In this document: one piece after another, positions 53,271 to 61,189 of the stretch
Position numbering within the stretch: the first letter of the stretch is position 1
How the letters are laid out: each line of letters begins with the position of its first letter
NCBI RefSeq assembly: GCF_035994185.1
Contig: NZ_CP108538.1
Coordinates: 5,681,501-5,745,500 of the forward strand
Direction of reading: 5' to 3'
DNA: 64,000 nucleotides
Origin: Streptomyces sp. NBC_01217
GTDB lineage: Bacteria; Actinomycetota; Actinomycetes; Streptomycetales; Streptomycetaceae
Made by a program: the position numbers and the translations under genes
Notes under the pieces: generated by a model
What the model was told of the DNA's origin: nothing
Seen by the model: only the letters and a program-made list of their open reading frames with translations
The model's database searches: none

Positions 53271-54392
53271 GTGTCCGGAACCCCGGCCAGGACCGCCGAC
53301 ACCGCCACGGCCGCCGAGGTCGTGTGCCTCGGCGAGTCCATGGTGACGTTCCTGCCGTCGCAGCCCGGACGCCTCGCCGACGTACCCTCCTTCAGCCGTG
53401 GCATCGGCGGCGCCGAGTCCAATGTCGCCTGCGCGCTCGCCGCCGCCGGGCACCGGGCGGCCTGGGTCAGCAGGGTCGGCGCGGACGGGTTCGGGGACCA
53501 TCTCGTCGAGGCGATCGCCGGGTACGGCGTCGACACCCGCGCCGTGCGGCGCGATCCGGCGCGGCCCACCGGGATCTACTTCCGTACGGCGACGGACCGG
53601 GCCACGGACGTCCACGAGGTCGCGTACTACCGCTCGGGGTCCGCCGCCTCCGCGATGTCCCCGGACAACGTCCCCTACGAGGCGCTGTTCGCGGGCCGCG
53701 TCCTGCACCTGTCCGGCATCACGGCGGCGCTCTCCGCGGACTGCCTGGCCCTGCTCCACGATCTGACCGCGCCCCGGTCCGGGCGCCCGCTGATCTCCTT
53801 CGACGTCAACCACCGCCCCGGCCTGTGGCGCGACGCCGGCGCGGCGCCCGATGTGCTCCTCGATCTGGCCCGCCGCTGCGACCTGGTCTTCGTCGGCGAG
53901 GACGAGGCGGAGGAGGCGTGGGGGGTGAAGGGGGCGGAGGCGATCCGTGCGGTGCTGCCGGAGCCGGGAGTGCTGGTCGTCAAGCGCGGCGCCACGGGGG
54001 CGACGGTGTTTTCGGGGCTCCGCCCCGGACCCCGCTCCTCAATCGCCGGAGGGGCTGAATTTGCCCCGGGAGAGGCTGAAACGGTCCCCGGACGGGCTGA
54101 GAGCGTCACCACCGTCCCCGCCCTCCGCGTGGACGTCGTCGCCCCCGTCGGTGCCGGGGACGCCTTCGCCGCCGGGTTTCTCTCCGCCACCCTCCGCGAC
54201 CTCCCCGTGCGCGACCGCGTCCGGCACGGTCACCTCATGGCCGCCGCCGTCCTCACCGTCCCCGGCGACCTCACCGACCCTCCCGCCCGCGCTCACGCCG
54301 ACGCCCTTGCCGCACTGGACGACGAGGCCTGGGGGAGACTTCGTCTCGGCCCCGGGTGGACGGGGGACGACCAGGAGGTACGTACGACATGA
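53271..54392 (+). CDS. PfkB-family sugar kinase (2-keto-3-deoxygluconate kinase-like)
   Basis: A 373-residue ribokinase-fold enzyme. Motifs: VVCLGESMVTFLP, GGAESNVACALAAAGH (PfkB signature 1), SFDVNHRPGLW, and the catalytic signature VDVVAPVGAGDAFAAGF with the Asp base. The pattern is closest to KDG kinases. GTG 53271 has GAGGAG eight bases upstream. About 30 residues between GATVF and TVPALRVDVV are not expected in the family and derive from a dispersed repeat. The enzyme may phosphorylate a keto-deoxy sugar acid; its place in a D-amino-acid cluster is not obvious. Its TGA overlaps the IclR start. Confidence 0.88.
   Translation: MSGTPARTADTATAAEVVCLGESMVTFLPSQPGRLADVPSFSRGIGGAESNVACALAAAGHRAAWVSRVGADGFGDHLVEAIAGYGVDTRAVRRDPARPTGIYFRTATDRATDVHEVAYYRSGSAASAMSPDNVPYEALFAGRVLHLSGITAALSADCLALLHDLTAPRSGRPLISFDVNHRPGLWRDAGAAPDVLLDLARRCDLVFVGEDEAEEAWGVKGAEAIRAVLPEPGVLVVKRGATGATVFSGLRPGPRSSIAGGAEFAPGEAETVPGRAESVTTVPALRVDVVAPVGAGDAFAAGFLSATLRDLPVRDRVRHGHLMAAAVLTVPGDLTDPPARAHADALAALDDEAWGRLRLGPGWTGDDQEVRTT
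54011..54064. repeat. Streptomyces dispersed GC-rich repeat inside the kinase gene
   Basis: The stretch from TTCGGGGCTCCGCCCCGGAC to GCCGGAGGGGCTGAATTTG is the sort of short repeat found in many Streptomyces intergenic regions. Here it lies in frame within a coding sequence and is followed by two degenerate GGGCTGA/AGGCTGA copies to about 54105. Confidence 0.6.
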
Positions 54393-55147
54393 GTCAGACC
54401 GTCGACCGCGCGCTGAGCATCCTGCCGCTGCTCGCCCAGGGGCCCGCCGACCTCGGGCAGGTCGCCGAGCGGCTCGGTGTCCACAAGTCCACCGCGCTGC
54501 GCCTGCTCCGTACGCTCCATGAGCACGGACTCGTCTACCGCCAGCAGGACCAGCGCTACCGCCTCGGCGCCCGGCTCTTCGCGCTCGCGCAGGAGGCCGT
54601 CGAGAACCTCGACGTGCGCGAGATCGCCCACCCCCACCTCGTCGAACTCAACGAGAACTGCGGCCACACGGTCCATCTCGCGGTGTACGAGGAGCAGGAG
54701 GTCCTCTACATCGACAAGGTCGAGAGCCGCTACCCGGTCAGGATGTACTCGCGCATCGGGAAGCCCGTCGCGATCACCGTCGCCGCCGTCGCGAAGCTGC
54801 TCCTCGCCGACCTCACCGAGCCCGAGCGCCGCGCCGTCGCCGAGAAGCTCGACTACCCCATGTACACGTCCCGTTCGATCCCGAACGCCGGTGCGTTCCT
54901 CAAGGAACTCGCCGTCGTCCGCGAACAGGGCTGGGCCACCGACCTCGGCGGCCACGAGGAGTCCATCAACTGCATCGGCGCCCCCATCCGGGGCGCGGAC
55001 GGGCGGGTCGTCGCCGCGATGTCGGTCTCCGCCCCCAATGTCGTCGTCACGGCCGAGGAACTCCTCACCCTGCTCCCGCTGGTGCGCCGTACCGCCGAAA
55101 CCATCAGCCGGGAGTACTCCGGCACCAACCAACCCAAGAAAGCCTGA
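54389..55147 (+). CDS. IclR-family transcriptional regulator
   Basis: A 252-residue regulator: N-terminal helix-turn-helix (LGQVAERLGVHKSTALRLLRTL), wing with YRLGARLF, and the C-terminal IclR effector domain (HTVHLAVYEEQEVLYIDKVES, WATDLGGHEESINCIGAPI). The ATG at 54389 overlaps the kinase stop (ATGA) after CAGGAGGT. It is followed six bases later by a RidA gene, so kinase-IclR-RidA form one operon. It likely controls this operon and the divergent D-aminoacylase operon through the palindrome at 53068. The effector is probably a D-amino acid or its keto acid. Confidence 0.94.
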   Translation: MSQTVDRALSILPLLAQGPADLGQVAERLGVHKSTALRLLRTLHEHGLVYRQQDQRYRLGARLFALAQEAVENLDVREIAHPHLVELNENCGHTVHLAVYEEQEVLYIDKVESRYPVRMYSRIGKPVAITVAAVAKLLLADLTEPERRAVAEKLDYPMYTSRSIPNAGAFLKELAVVREQGWATDLGGHEESINCIGAPIRGADGRVVAAMSVSAPNVVVTAEELLTLLPLVRRTAETISREYSGTNQPKKA

Positions 55148-55153
55148 ACAGCC

Positions 55154-55564
55154 ATGACCGAGAAGACCGCCCTCACCCCGAGCACCCACACCACACCGCC
55201 CGCGAAGTTCTCGCACGGGGTGAAGAAGGGGAACATCCTCCAGGTCGCCGGCCAGGTCGGCTTCCTTCCCGCAGTCGAGGGCCAGGCCCCGACGCCCGCC
55301 GGCCCCACGCTGCGCGAGCAGACCCTGCAGACCTTCGCCAACGTCAAGGCGATCCTGGAGGAGGGCGGCGCGAGCTGGGACGACGTGATGATGATGCGCG
55401 TCTACCTCACGGACGTGGACCACTTCGCCGAGATGAACGAGATCTACAACTCCTACTTCGGCGAGCAGAACCTCAAGGCGGCCCCGGCCGCCCGTACGAC
55501 GGTCTACGTCGGTCTCCCCAAGGGCCTGCTCATCGAGATCGACGCCCTCGCGGTCCTCGGCTGA
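55154..55564 (+). CDS. RidA-family (YjgF/UK114) imine deaminase
   Basis: A 136-residue protein of the RidA superfamily, whose members hydrolyse reactive enamine/imine products of PLP-dependent dehydratases. Family features: ILQVAGQVGF, TLQTFANVKAILEEGGASWDDV, VYLTDVDHFAEMNEIYNSYF, and AARTTVYVGLPKGLLIEIDALAVL with the catalytic Arg. In this operon it fits as a clean-up enzyme for 2-aminoacrylate-like products of the DSD1-like enzyme. Last gene of the operon; a transposon and chitinase relic follow directly. Confidence 0.93.
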   Translation: MTEKTALTPSTHTTPPAKFSHGVKKGNILQVAGQVGFLPAVEGQAPTPAGPTLREQTLQTFANVKAILEEGGASWDDVMMMRVYLTDVDHFAEMNEIYNSYFGEQNLKAAPAARTTVYVGLPKGLLIEIDALAVLG

Positions 55565-55599
55565 TCCACTTGCCTCCACCGCTCCACCGCTCCACCGCG

Positions 55600-55743
55600 C
55601 TCCGCTGAGTCCAGGTTGAAGGTGATGGCCTGCGGCGCGGTCGTAACGTCTGCGAAGGCAACCGTGATGGTTTCGCATTTCGCGGGCACGTTGCTGAACT
55701 TTTGGCCTGTCGCGCCGCGGTTGTTGAAGTTCTGCCATTGGCC
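55600..55743 (-). pseudogene. GH18 chitinase N-terminal relic
   Basis: On the minus strand the bases read GQWQNFNNRGATGQKFS, then NVPAKCETITVAFADVT and PQAITFNLDSAE. This is the start of the catalytic barrel of Streptomyces GH18 chitinases (typically GYWQNFNNGATVQKLSDVP, then AVAFAD and FNLDSAG). There is no start before it and homology stops at 8-bp tandem repeats (CTCCACCG, about 55572-55600) near the RidA stop. Only about 48 codons remain. The upstream part is cut off by the TnpB element. Confidence 0.65.
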
Positions 55744-55960
55744 TTCTCCCTCACGTGAGTGTGGGGGATTCTCTCCCTGGCGTCCGTGCGAACGGATCGC
55801 CTTGAGTCGGATTCCTGGTTCCTTCCCACCCGCAGGTGGGGCTTGTGCACGGTGCCGGGACAGGTCCCTGGTCTTACCTGTGCTCCGCAGGCGTTTACTC
55901 GCGCCGTTACCAGCGCGAGGCCCCCGGCCCGGGGGTGGGTGGTACCGCTTGGTGGGCGGC
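55744..55960 (-). ncRNA. Probable reRNA (omega RNA) of TnpB
   Basis: The 3' end of tnpB and about 160 bases beyond it, to the element edge, hold several hairpins: CCACCCCCGGGCCGGGGG, CCCCACCTGCGGGTGGGAAG, and a terminal palindrome. This is where IS605-type guide RNAs are encoded. The guide would begin at the element edge and read into the chitinase relic. No expression data; position is inferred from known systems. Confidence 0.45.
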
Positions 55961-57082
55961 GCGGATGAGCCGTCCCTCGGTTCTGATGTTCTGGCCCGCG
56001 TTGTGGTCCCGGTCATGCCGGGCACCACACGCGGAGCACGTCCAGGCACGGACGTGCAACGGCTTCGGGCCGTCGCGGTGTCCGCAGGCGGAACAGATCT
56101 GGGAAGACGGGAAGGCCCGGTCGACCTTGGTCAGAGTGCGCCCGTACCGGGACGCTTTGTACTCCAGCATGGTCACAAACGCCGACCAGCCCGCGTCGTG
56201 CACGGACTTCGACAGCCGCGTACGAGCCAGGCCCTTCACACCCAGGCTCTCCACACTGACCGTTTGGTTCTCACGGATCAGCTTCGTGGACAGCTCGTGG
56301 TGAAAGTTCCGGCGCGCATCCGCCACTCCCGCATGAGCGCGAGCGACCTTGATCCGCTGCTTGTTCCGGTTCTTCGACCCCTTCTCCTTCCGCGACAGGC
56401 TCCGCTGCTCGCGTTTGAGCTTCTTCTCCGCGCGGCGTAGAAACCTGGGTGACCGCACCCGGGAGCCGTCCGCCATGACGGCGAAGTGCGTCAGCCCCAG
56501 GTCGATGCCCTGGTCACGGTCGAGCGGCGGCAGAACCTCCGCCGCAGGGTCCGTCTCCACGGCGAAGCTGGCCCAGTACCGGCCGGCTGCGTCCCTGACC
56601 ACCGTCACCGTCGACGGGACCGACGGCAGGGTCCGGGACCAGCGCACCCGCACCAGGCCGATCTTCGGAAGGTTCAGCTTCCCGTCCGAAGTGATCGACC
56701 ACTTCGCGTTCGCGGTGAACCTCACGGACTGGCGACCGCCCCGCTTCGACTTGAACCGCGGCTCACCGGCCTTCGGCCCCTTCCGAATGCCCTTGATACT
56801 CCCGAAGAAACCCCGGTATGCCGCATCCAGGTCCCGCAACGACTGTTGCAGCACCACCGACGAGACTTCTCCGAGCCAGGACCGCTCCGGTGTCTTCTTC
56901 GCCTCGGTGATGTACCGCTTCGACAGCTCCGCCGACGTCGGATACGGCAGGCCCTGCTCATGAGCCTGCTTCCGGGCCCGCAGACAGTCGTTGAACACCA
57001 CCCGCGCACAACCGAACGCCCGCCCCAGCGCAAGACGCTGACCTGGGCCCGGTTCGATCCGAAAGGCATAACGAAGCTGCAC
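55907..57082 (-). CDS. tnpB: TnpB RNA-guided endonuclease (IS200/IS605 OrfB)
   Basis: A 391-residue TnpB, the ancestor type of Cas12. It cuts DNA guided by RNA from the element's right end. The N-terminal domain opens QLRYAFRIEPGPGQ; the RuvC acidic residues are the Asp of GIDLGLTHFAV (about residue 194), the Glu of SVESLGVKGLA (about 278) and the Asp of DRDHNAGQNI (about 360). The zinc ribbon has CSACGHRDG and CSACGARHD. All catalytic parts are intact, so it may be active. The GTG at 57082 gives a usual start; GTG 57088 is possible, and no strong ribosome site is seen. Confidence 0.93.
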   Translation of the reverse strand: MQLRYAFRIEPGPGQRLALGRAFGCARVVFNDCLRARKQAHEQGLPYPTSAELSKRYITEAKKTPERSWLGEVSSVVLQQSLRDLDAAYRGFFGSIKGIRKGPKAGEPRFKSKRGGRQSVRFTANAKWSITSDGKLNLPKIGLVRVRWSRTLPSVPSTVTVVRDAAGRYWASFAVETDPAAEVLPPLDRDQGIDLGLTHFAVMADGSRVRSPRFLRRAEKKLKREQRSLSRKEKGSKNRNKQRIKVARAHAGVADARRNFHHELSTKLIRENQTVSVESLGVKGLARTRLSKSVHDAGWSAFVTMLEYKASRYGRTLTKVDRAFPSSQICSACGHRDGPKPLHVRAWTCSACGARHDRDHNAGQNIRTEGRLIRAAHQAVPPTPGPGASRW

Positions 57083-57243
57083 ACACACGACCGTACGACC
57101 GTTACTCGATGATCCATGCGACAAGATCAAAACTGGCAGGAATTGTCCTCTTGCTAACCAAATCGCACGATTGCGATCGTAGCCCGCTCCGTGCATGCCA
57201 AAGAGGTCATATGTTGGCCGAGAGGCCGCGTCGGTCGATAAGC

Positions 57244-57268
57244 TGGTCCAGACCAATCAAGTTGTCAA
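57244..57268 (-). promoter_or_regulatory. DasR-type operator (dre) and -35 box of a lost chitinase promoter
   Basis: TGGTCCAGACCA (57244-57255) matches the dre sequence bound by the GlcNAc repressor DasR. On the minus strand a TTGACA -35 box (57263-57268) precedes it, the arrangement in Streptomyces chitinase promoters. The gene now downstream is tnpB, with the chitinase relic beyond it. Confidence 0.6.
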
Positions 57269-57744
57269 GACCTCTGGTGACGACAGCTGCCCGGGCCGCG
57301 CCCGCCGGCACGCCCTGCGGAGGTTCCGCAACGGCCGGGATCCCGCCGTGAATTGACTTTTTGTTGACCTCCCCCACCCCCGTGCGGGTGAGGTGGTCCA
57401 AGTGTCCGCACAGTGACGGACCGGCCCGGTCGCGACCCGGCCCCGGCCGCGCGCCGCGGCCTCCGTATCCGGCCTGACGTGCGGAGATGAATTACCGGTC
57501 CCGGGAAATCGGAAGCCGGATTCGTAACACTCCGCAGTGGTACAGGAGTTAACCATTCTCGATTTGATCCGATTTAGCAGGGAGATCTTGTCCGGGCGGC
57601 TCGCACGCGTTGTCGTACTGACCTCCGAAAAGTGTTCTCTGCCAGGTAAGACGTGGATAAAGTGCTGAGGCAGAAGTGCGGAGCAGGAGCGATTGCGGCC
57701 GACGTCATGACCGTCGTTTGGCCGGAGCCGAAACGGGGAAAAGC
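57269..57744. other. Gene-free leader region before the pilus operon
   Basis: No coding sequence is supported here. The first part (to about 57420) is GC-rich and belongs to the old chitinase upstream region, with a CACCCCCGTGCGGGTGAGGTGG hairpin near 57372. From about 57480 it becomes more AT-rich (ATTCTCGATTTGATCCGATTTAG near 57552), which is a reasonable promoter area for the pilus operon; I could not assign -35 and -10 boxes with confidence. Confidence 0.5.
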
Positions 57745-58629
57745 GTGCCGACCGCAATAGCAGTGACCAGTGCTGATCTGGTGCTACCTCCGACCGACCA
57801 GCAGACACCGACCGCCGCTCTGCTGCAGGCTCCCGGCGCCCAGCCGCTGGAGATGGCGATCGGGGACATGCACGTGCTGCTCGAACAGCACGGCTACGTC
57901 GTCGCCGTCTACCCCACCGGCATCGCACCCGCCCATGAACGCCGGCTCCACTCCGTACGGTCCGTGCTGGAGAGCGACCGCATCGCTCTGCTCAAGGTGG
58001 ACCTCCCCCCCTTGGGTGTCGCCGTACTCGTCAGGCAGCTGCGCCAGTTGTCCATCTGCGACTTCAGCCCGGGAGTGGTCGCCTCCGCCGCCCGGCTGCT
58101 GTCCCACTACATCCACGCGGGCGCCCTGCTGAACTCCGTCACCAAGTTCGACCGGGTTCCGGTCGACCTGAGGACGCACGCCAAGTCATGGGTGCCGGGC
58201 TCCCAGTTCGCCGTGGTCGCGGGGCCGAACCCGCAGCTCGTCAAGGTCGGTCCGAAGGCCGAACCGCCGGCCGGCCCGGAATTCGCCACCCAGCTCTTGA
58301 TCGCCAAAGGGCAGTCCCAGTCCGAGTGGGTGAAGCAGACTCTCGCGCCCGCGTGGCAGGTCCAGTCCATTCACGAGGCGGCGCTTCCCTCCGATTCCCC
58401 GGCATGGTGGGGAACCGGAAAGCTGGTGGAATTCGCCGCCTATCTTCCGGACATCTCCATCCTGTACCAACTGGTGGCCTCCGTACGCCGGGAGAACTGC
58501 CACTGGTGCGGAATGGAGCTCATCGGTGATCGCTGCGGGTTCTGCTCCTCCCCGCTGCCCGCGGCCGAGAACCGAATGCACTCCGCCGGTGTCCTCAGTC
58601 AGGGAGCGCCCGCACCACCGCAGTCCTAG
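57745..58629 (+). CDS. Conserved protein with C-terminal zinc ribbon, first gene of the Tad operon
   Basis: A 294-residue soluble protein starting with GTG 57745 after GGGGAAAAG. It has no membrane segment. The N-terminal two thirds are mixed alpha/beta (MHVLLEQHGYVVAVYPTG, KVDLPPLGVAVLVRQLRQL) and resemble nothing I can name. The C-terminus has two Cys pairs (CHWCGMEL, CGFCSS) forming a likely zinc ribbon. It lies 75 bp before cpaB in the same direction, so it may be a regulator or assembly factor for the pilus. Function not known. Confidence 0.75.
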   Translation: MPTAIAVTSADLVLPPTDQQTPTAALLQAPGAQPLEMAIGDMHVLLEQHGYVVAVYPTGIAPAHERRLHSVRSVLESDRIALLKVDLPPLGVAVLVRQLRQLSICDFSPGVVASAARLLSHYIHAGALLNSVTKFDRVPVDLRTHAKSWVPGSQFAVVAGPNPQLVKVGPKAEPPAGPEFATQLLIAKGQSQSEWVKQTLAPAWQVQSIHEAALPSDSPAWWGTGKLVEFAAYLPDISILYQLVASVRRENCHWCGMELIGDRCGFCSSPLPAAENRMHSAGVLSQGAPAPPQS

Positions 58630-58704
58630 CGCTTCCGCTTTCCTCCGTAGACGCCCTTCTGTCCGCTGCCCCACGCATCCGATTCGAACGAGGTTGTCCG
58701 GCCC

Positions 58705-59412
58705 ATGAACTCCCGCCAGCGCCGCGGCGTGATACTCCTGCTCCTGTCGGTCCTGTGCGCCTTCGGCGCCTTCGCCGGCGTGCTCTCGGTGATCAGCGAC
58801 GTCAACTCCAAGGTCGGCCCGGAGGTCCCGGCCTACCAGCTGAAGTCCGATGTGGCGCCCTACACCGCCCTGTCGCCCGGGCAGTTCGAGAAGATCTCGA
58901 TGCCGAAACGCTGGCTCTCCACCAACGCGGTGACCGACCTCTCCGAGGTCAACGGCAAGATCGCCGTCACCCAGTTGCGCAAGGGCTCGCTGCTCCAGTC
59001 CGACATGATGCAAAAGCGCCCCGAACTCCAGCCGGGGGAGCAGGAGATCGCCATCATGATCGACGCCGCGACCGGCGTCGCGGGCAAGATCACCCCCGGT
59101 GCGACGGTCAACATCTACGCCACCTTCGCGGGTGAGCGCGACGGCGACCCCTCCCAGTCGAAGGTCATCGTCTCCAACGCCAAGGTGCTGGACGTCGGCA
59201 AGCTGACCGCCCTGGAGCCGGGCCGCGACGCCAAGTCCAACATGGGCACCGAGGCCGTCCCGATCACCTTCGCGCTCAACACGCTCGACACCCAGCGCAT
59301 CGCCTACGCCGAGTCCTTCGCGGAGCACGTACGCCTCGCGCTCCTGGCCTCCGGCAGCGACAGCACCATCAGGCCCGGCGACCGCACCTACACGCTCGAC
59401 AAGGACAAGTGA
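58705..59412 (+). CDS. cpaB: CpaB-type Flp pilus assembly protein (SAF domain)
   Basis: A 235-residue membrane-anchored protein. One N-terminal membrane helix (residues 8-27, VILLLLSVLCAFGAFAGVL), then an SAF domain (about residues 44-105, with YTALSPGQFEKISMPKRW and GSLLQSDMM) and a RcpC/CpaB-like C-terminal domain (PGEQEIAIMIDAATGVAGKI, GATVNIYATF). In Gram-negative Tad systems the homologue works with the secretin; in this Gram-positive setting it probably helps pilus passage or assembly at the cell wall. ATG 58705. Confidence 0.88.
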   Translation: MNSRQRRGVILLLLSVLCAFGAFAGVLSVISDVNSKVGPEVPAYQLKSDVAPYTALSPGQFEKISMPKRWLSTNAVTDLSEVNGKIAVTQLRKGSLLQSDMMQKRPELQPGEQEIAIMIDAATGVAGKITPGATVNIYATFAGERDGDPSQSKVIVSNAKVLDVGKLTALEPGRDAKSNMGTEAVPITFALNTLDTQRIAYAESFAEHVRLALLASGSDSTIRPGDRTYTLDKDK

Positions 59413-59419
59413 GGATCGG

Positions 59420-60721
59420 ATGACCACCAGGATCCTCCCGGCCGTCGGTGACGTCGACGCGGCCAGATCCGTCACCACCCTGCTCAGCCAGCTCCCCGAC
59501 GCGGAACCCGCCGCTCCGGTCGGTGACTCGACCCAGCTCATCGACACCCTTGCCCGGCTCGCGGGCGAGTCCCTCGACGAGCTGCCCGAGGTCGTGCTGG
59601 TCCACGAGCGGATCGGCCCGGTGCCGGCGCTGGAACTGATCCGGGAGGTCTCCCTGCGCTTCCCCGCCATCGGGGTCGTGCTGATCACCGCCGATGTCAC
59701 ACCCGGCCTGTTCTCGTCCGCCATGGAGTCGGGTGCGCGCGGCGTCGTCACCCTCCCCCTGAGCTACGAGGAGCTCGTCAACCGGGTCCAGTCCGCCGCC
59801 CAGTGGTCCGTCGGCGTGCGCCGCCATCTGAGCACCGGAGCCGACGTCTTCACCGGCCCCGGCGGCACGGTGGTCACGGTCAGCGGCGCCAAGGGCGGCG
59901 TCGGCGCCACCGTCACCGCCGTACAACTGGCTCTGGCCGCCCAGGCGTCCGGGCGCTCCGCCGCCCTGGTCGACATGGACCTCCAGGCCGGTGACATCGG
60001 CTCGTACCTCGATGTGCAGTTCCGGCGCTCCATCGTCGACCTGTCCGCGATCACCGACATATCGCCGCGCGTCCTGTCCGACGCCGTCTTCAGCCACAGC
60101 TCCGGGCTCGCGCTGCTCCTGGCACCGGGCGACGGCGAGCGCGGCGAGGAGGTCAGCGACCGGTCCGCCCGGCAGATCGTCAGCGCCCTGCGCTCGCGCT
60201 ACGAGGTCGTGGTGATCGACTGCGGCAGCCAGCTGCAGGGGGCGAGCGCCGCGGCCATCGAGATGGCCGACACGGCGCTGCTGGTCACCACGCCCGATGT
60301 GATCGCGGTGCGCGGCGCGAAACGCCTCGTACGGATGTGGGACCGGCTCCAGATCCGCAAGGCGGAGGAGACGGTCACGATCGTCAACCGCTTCATACGC
60401 AACACCGAGATCCAGCCGCCGCTGATCGAGAAGATCACCGGAACGCGGATGGCGAACACGGCCGTTCCCGCGAACTTCAAGGAACTCCAGGCCGTCATCG
60501 ACGCCGGCCGGCTGCACGAACTCGACCCCAAGAGCACCGTCAAGCAGGCGCTCTGGGGCCTCGCGGGCGAACTGGGCATCGTGAAGATCCCGGACAGGCC
60601 CGAGAAGAACGGCGCGAAGAGCGGCGGAATGTTCAAGAACGACCGGGGCTCGATCGGGCGCCCGCGCGGCAGACGCGACGGCGACCCCCGCAACCGGGCG
60701 ACGACCAAGGGGGCAAGTTGA
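59420..60721 (+). CDS. cpaE: CpaE/TadZ-like pilus-localising ATPase
   Basis: A 433-residue protein: an N-terminal receiver-like domain (residues 1-125; VVLVHERIGPVPALELIREV) that lacks a clear phospho-Asp set, and a ParA/MinD-type ATPase with the deviant Walker A GAKGGVGATVTAVQLALA (about residue 155), then VDMDLQAGD and VVIDCGSQLQG. The C-terminus is basic and disordered. TadZ proteins mark the pilus site in the cell. The start ATG 59420 is eight bases after the cpaB stop, with GAGGAT upstream. Confidence 0.9.
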   Translation: MTTRILPAVGDVDAARSVTTLLSQLPDAEPAAPVGDSTQLIDTLARLAGESLDELPEVVLVHERIGPVPALELIREVSLRFPAIGVVLITADVTPGLFSSAMESGARGVVTLPLSYEELVNRVQSAAQWSVGVRRHLSTGADVFTGPGGTVVTVSGAKGGVGATVTAVQLALAAQASGRSAALVDMDLQAGDIGSYLDVQFRRSIVDLSAITDISPRVLSDAVFSHSSGLALLLAPGDGERGEEVSDRSARQIVSALRSRYEVVVIDCGSQLQGASAAAIEMADTALLVTTPDVIAVRGAKRLVRMWDRLQIRKAEETVTIVNRFIRNTEIQPPLIEKITGTRMANTAVPANFKELQAVIDAGRLHELDPKSTVKQALWGLAGELGIVKIPDRPEKNGAKSGGMFKNDRGSIGRPRGRRDGDPRNRATTKGAS

Positions 60722-60724
60722 CCG

Positions 60725-61186
60725 ATGGTGATTACCGAGACGACAGACACGGAGATACGGGGAAGGCGTTACGGTGACCCGTCCCCGACGGGCTCCCGCA
60801 TCCGCTTTCGCGTCCGGGGCCGCGAGCGCGACCGCGGCCAGACCGCGATCGAGTTCCTGGGCGTCACACCGCTGATCATCCTGCTGATGATCGCGCTCTG
60901 GCAGTGCGCACTGATCGGCTACACGTTCTCCCTGGCCGGGAACGCGGCGGACGAGGCGGCGCACCGGGGAGCCATCGCACAGGGCCTGCGCGGGCAGGAA
61001 TGCCGGAACGCGGCCGAGGAGCACCTGCCGAAGGCATGGCGGGATTCGATGAAGCGGACGACGTGCCGCACCTCGGGCGGCATGTACGAGGCCGAGGTCA
61101 GGCTGCAGGTGCCCGTCCTGGTGCCCGGCGTACTCAACTGGCCGTTCCGCGTCGAGGGCGACGCCGCGTTCCCGGTGGAGGGCTGA
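60725..61186 (+). CDS. TadE-like pseudopilin
   Basis: A 153-residue protein with a basic lead of about 36 residues and then the TadE signature RDRGQTAIEFLGVTPLIILLMIALWQ: prepilin-type cleavage is expected after the Gly, before QTAIEF, leaving a hydrophobic helix for assembly. The outer domain has four Cys (CRNAAEE, TTCRTSG among them). It starts three bases after the cpaE stop. Such minor pilins prime or decorate Flp pili. Confidence 0.85.
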   Translation: MVITETTDTEIRGRRYGDPSPTGSRIRFRVRGRERDRGQTAIEFLGVTPLIILLMIALWQCALIGYTFSLAGNAADEAAHRGAIAQGLRGQECRNAAEEHLPKAWRDSMKRTTCRTSGGMYEAEVRLQVPVLVPGVLNWPFRVEGDAAFPVEG

Positions 61187-61189
61187 GGG

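Larger units (their letters stand above)
55744..57130 (-). mobile_element. TnpB-only IS200/IS605-type (IS1341-like) element
   Basis: The element holds a full tnpB but no Y1 transposase (tnpA). The right end is placed at the CTCACGTGAG palindrome (55750-55759) next to the chitinase relic. The left end is not precisely visible; it lies between the tnpB start and the DasR-type operator at 57244, near the repeat ATCGCA-N4-TGCGAT at 57162-57177. Such elements need a TnpA from elsewhere to move. Confidence 0.6.
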
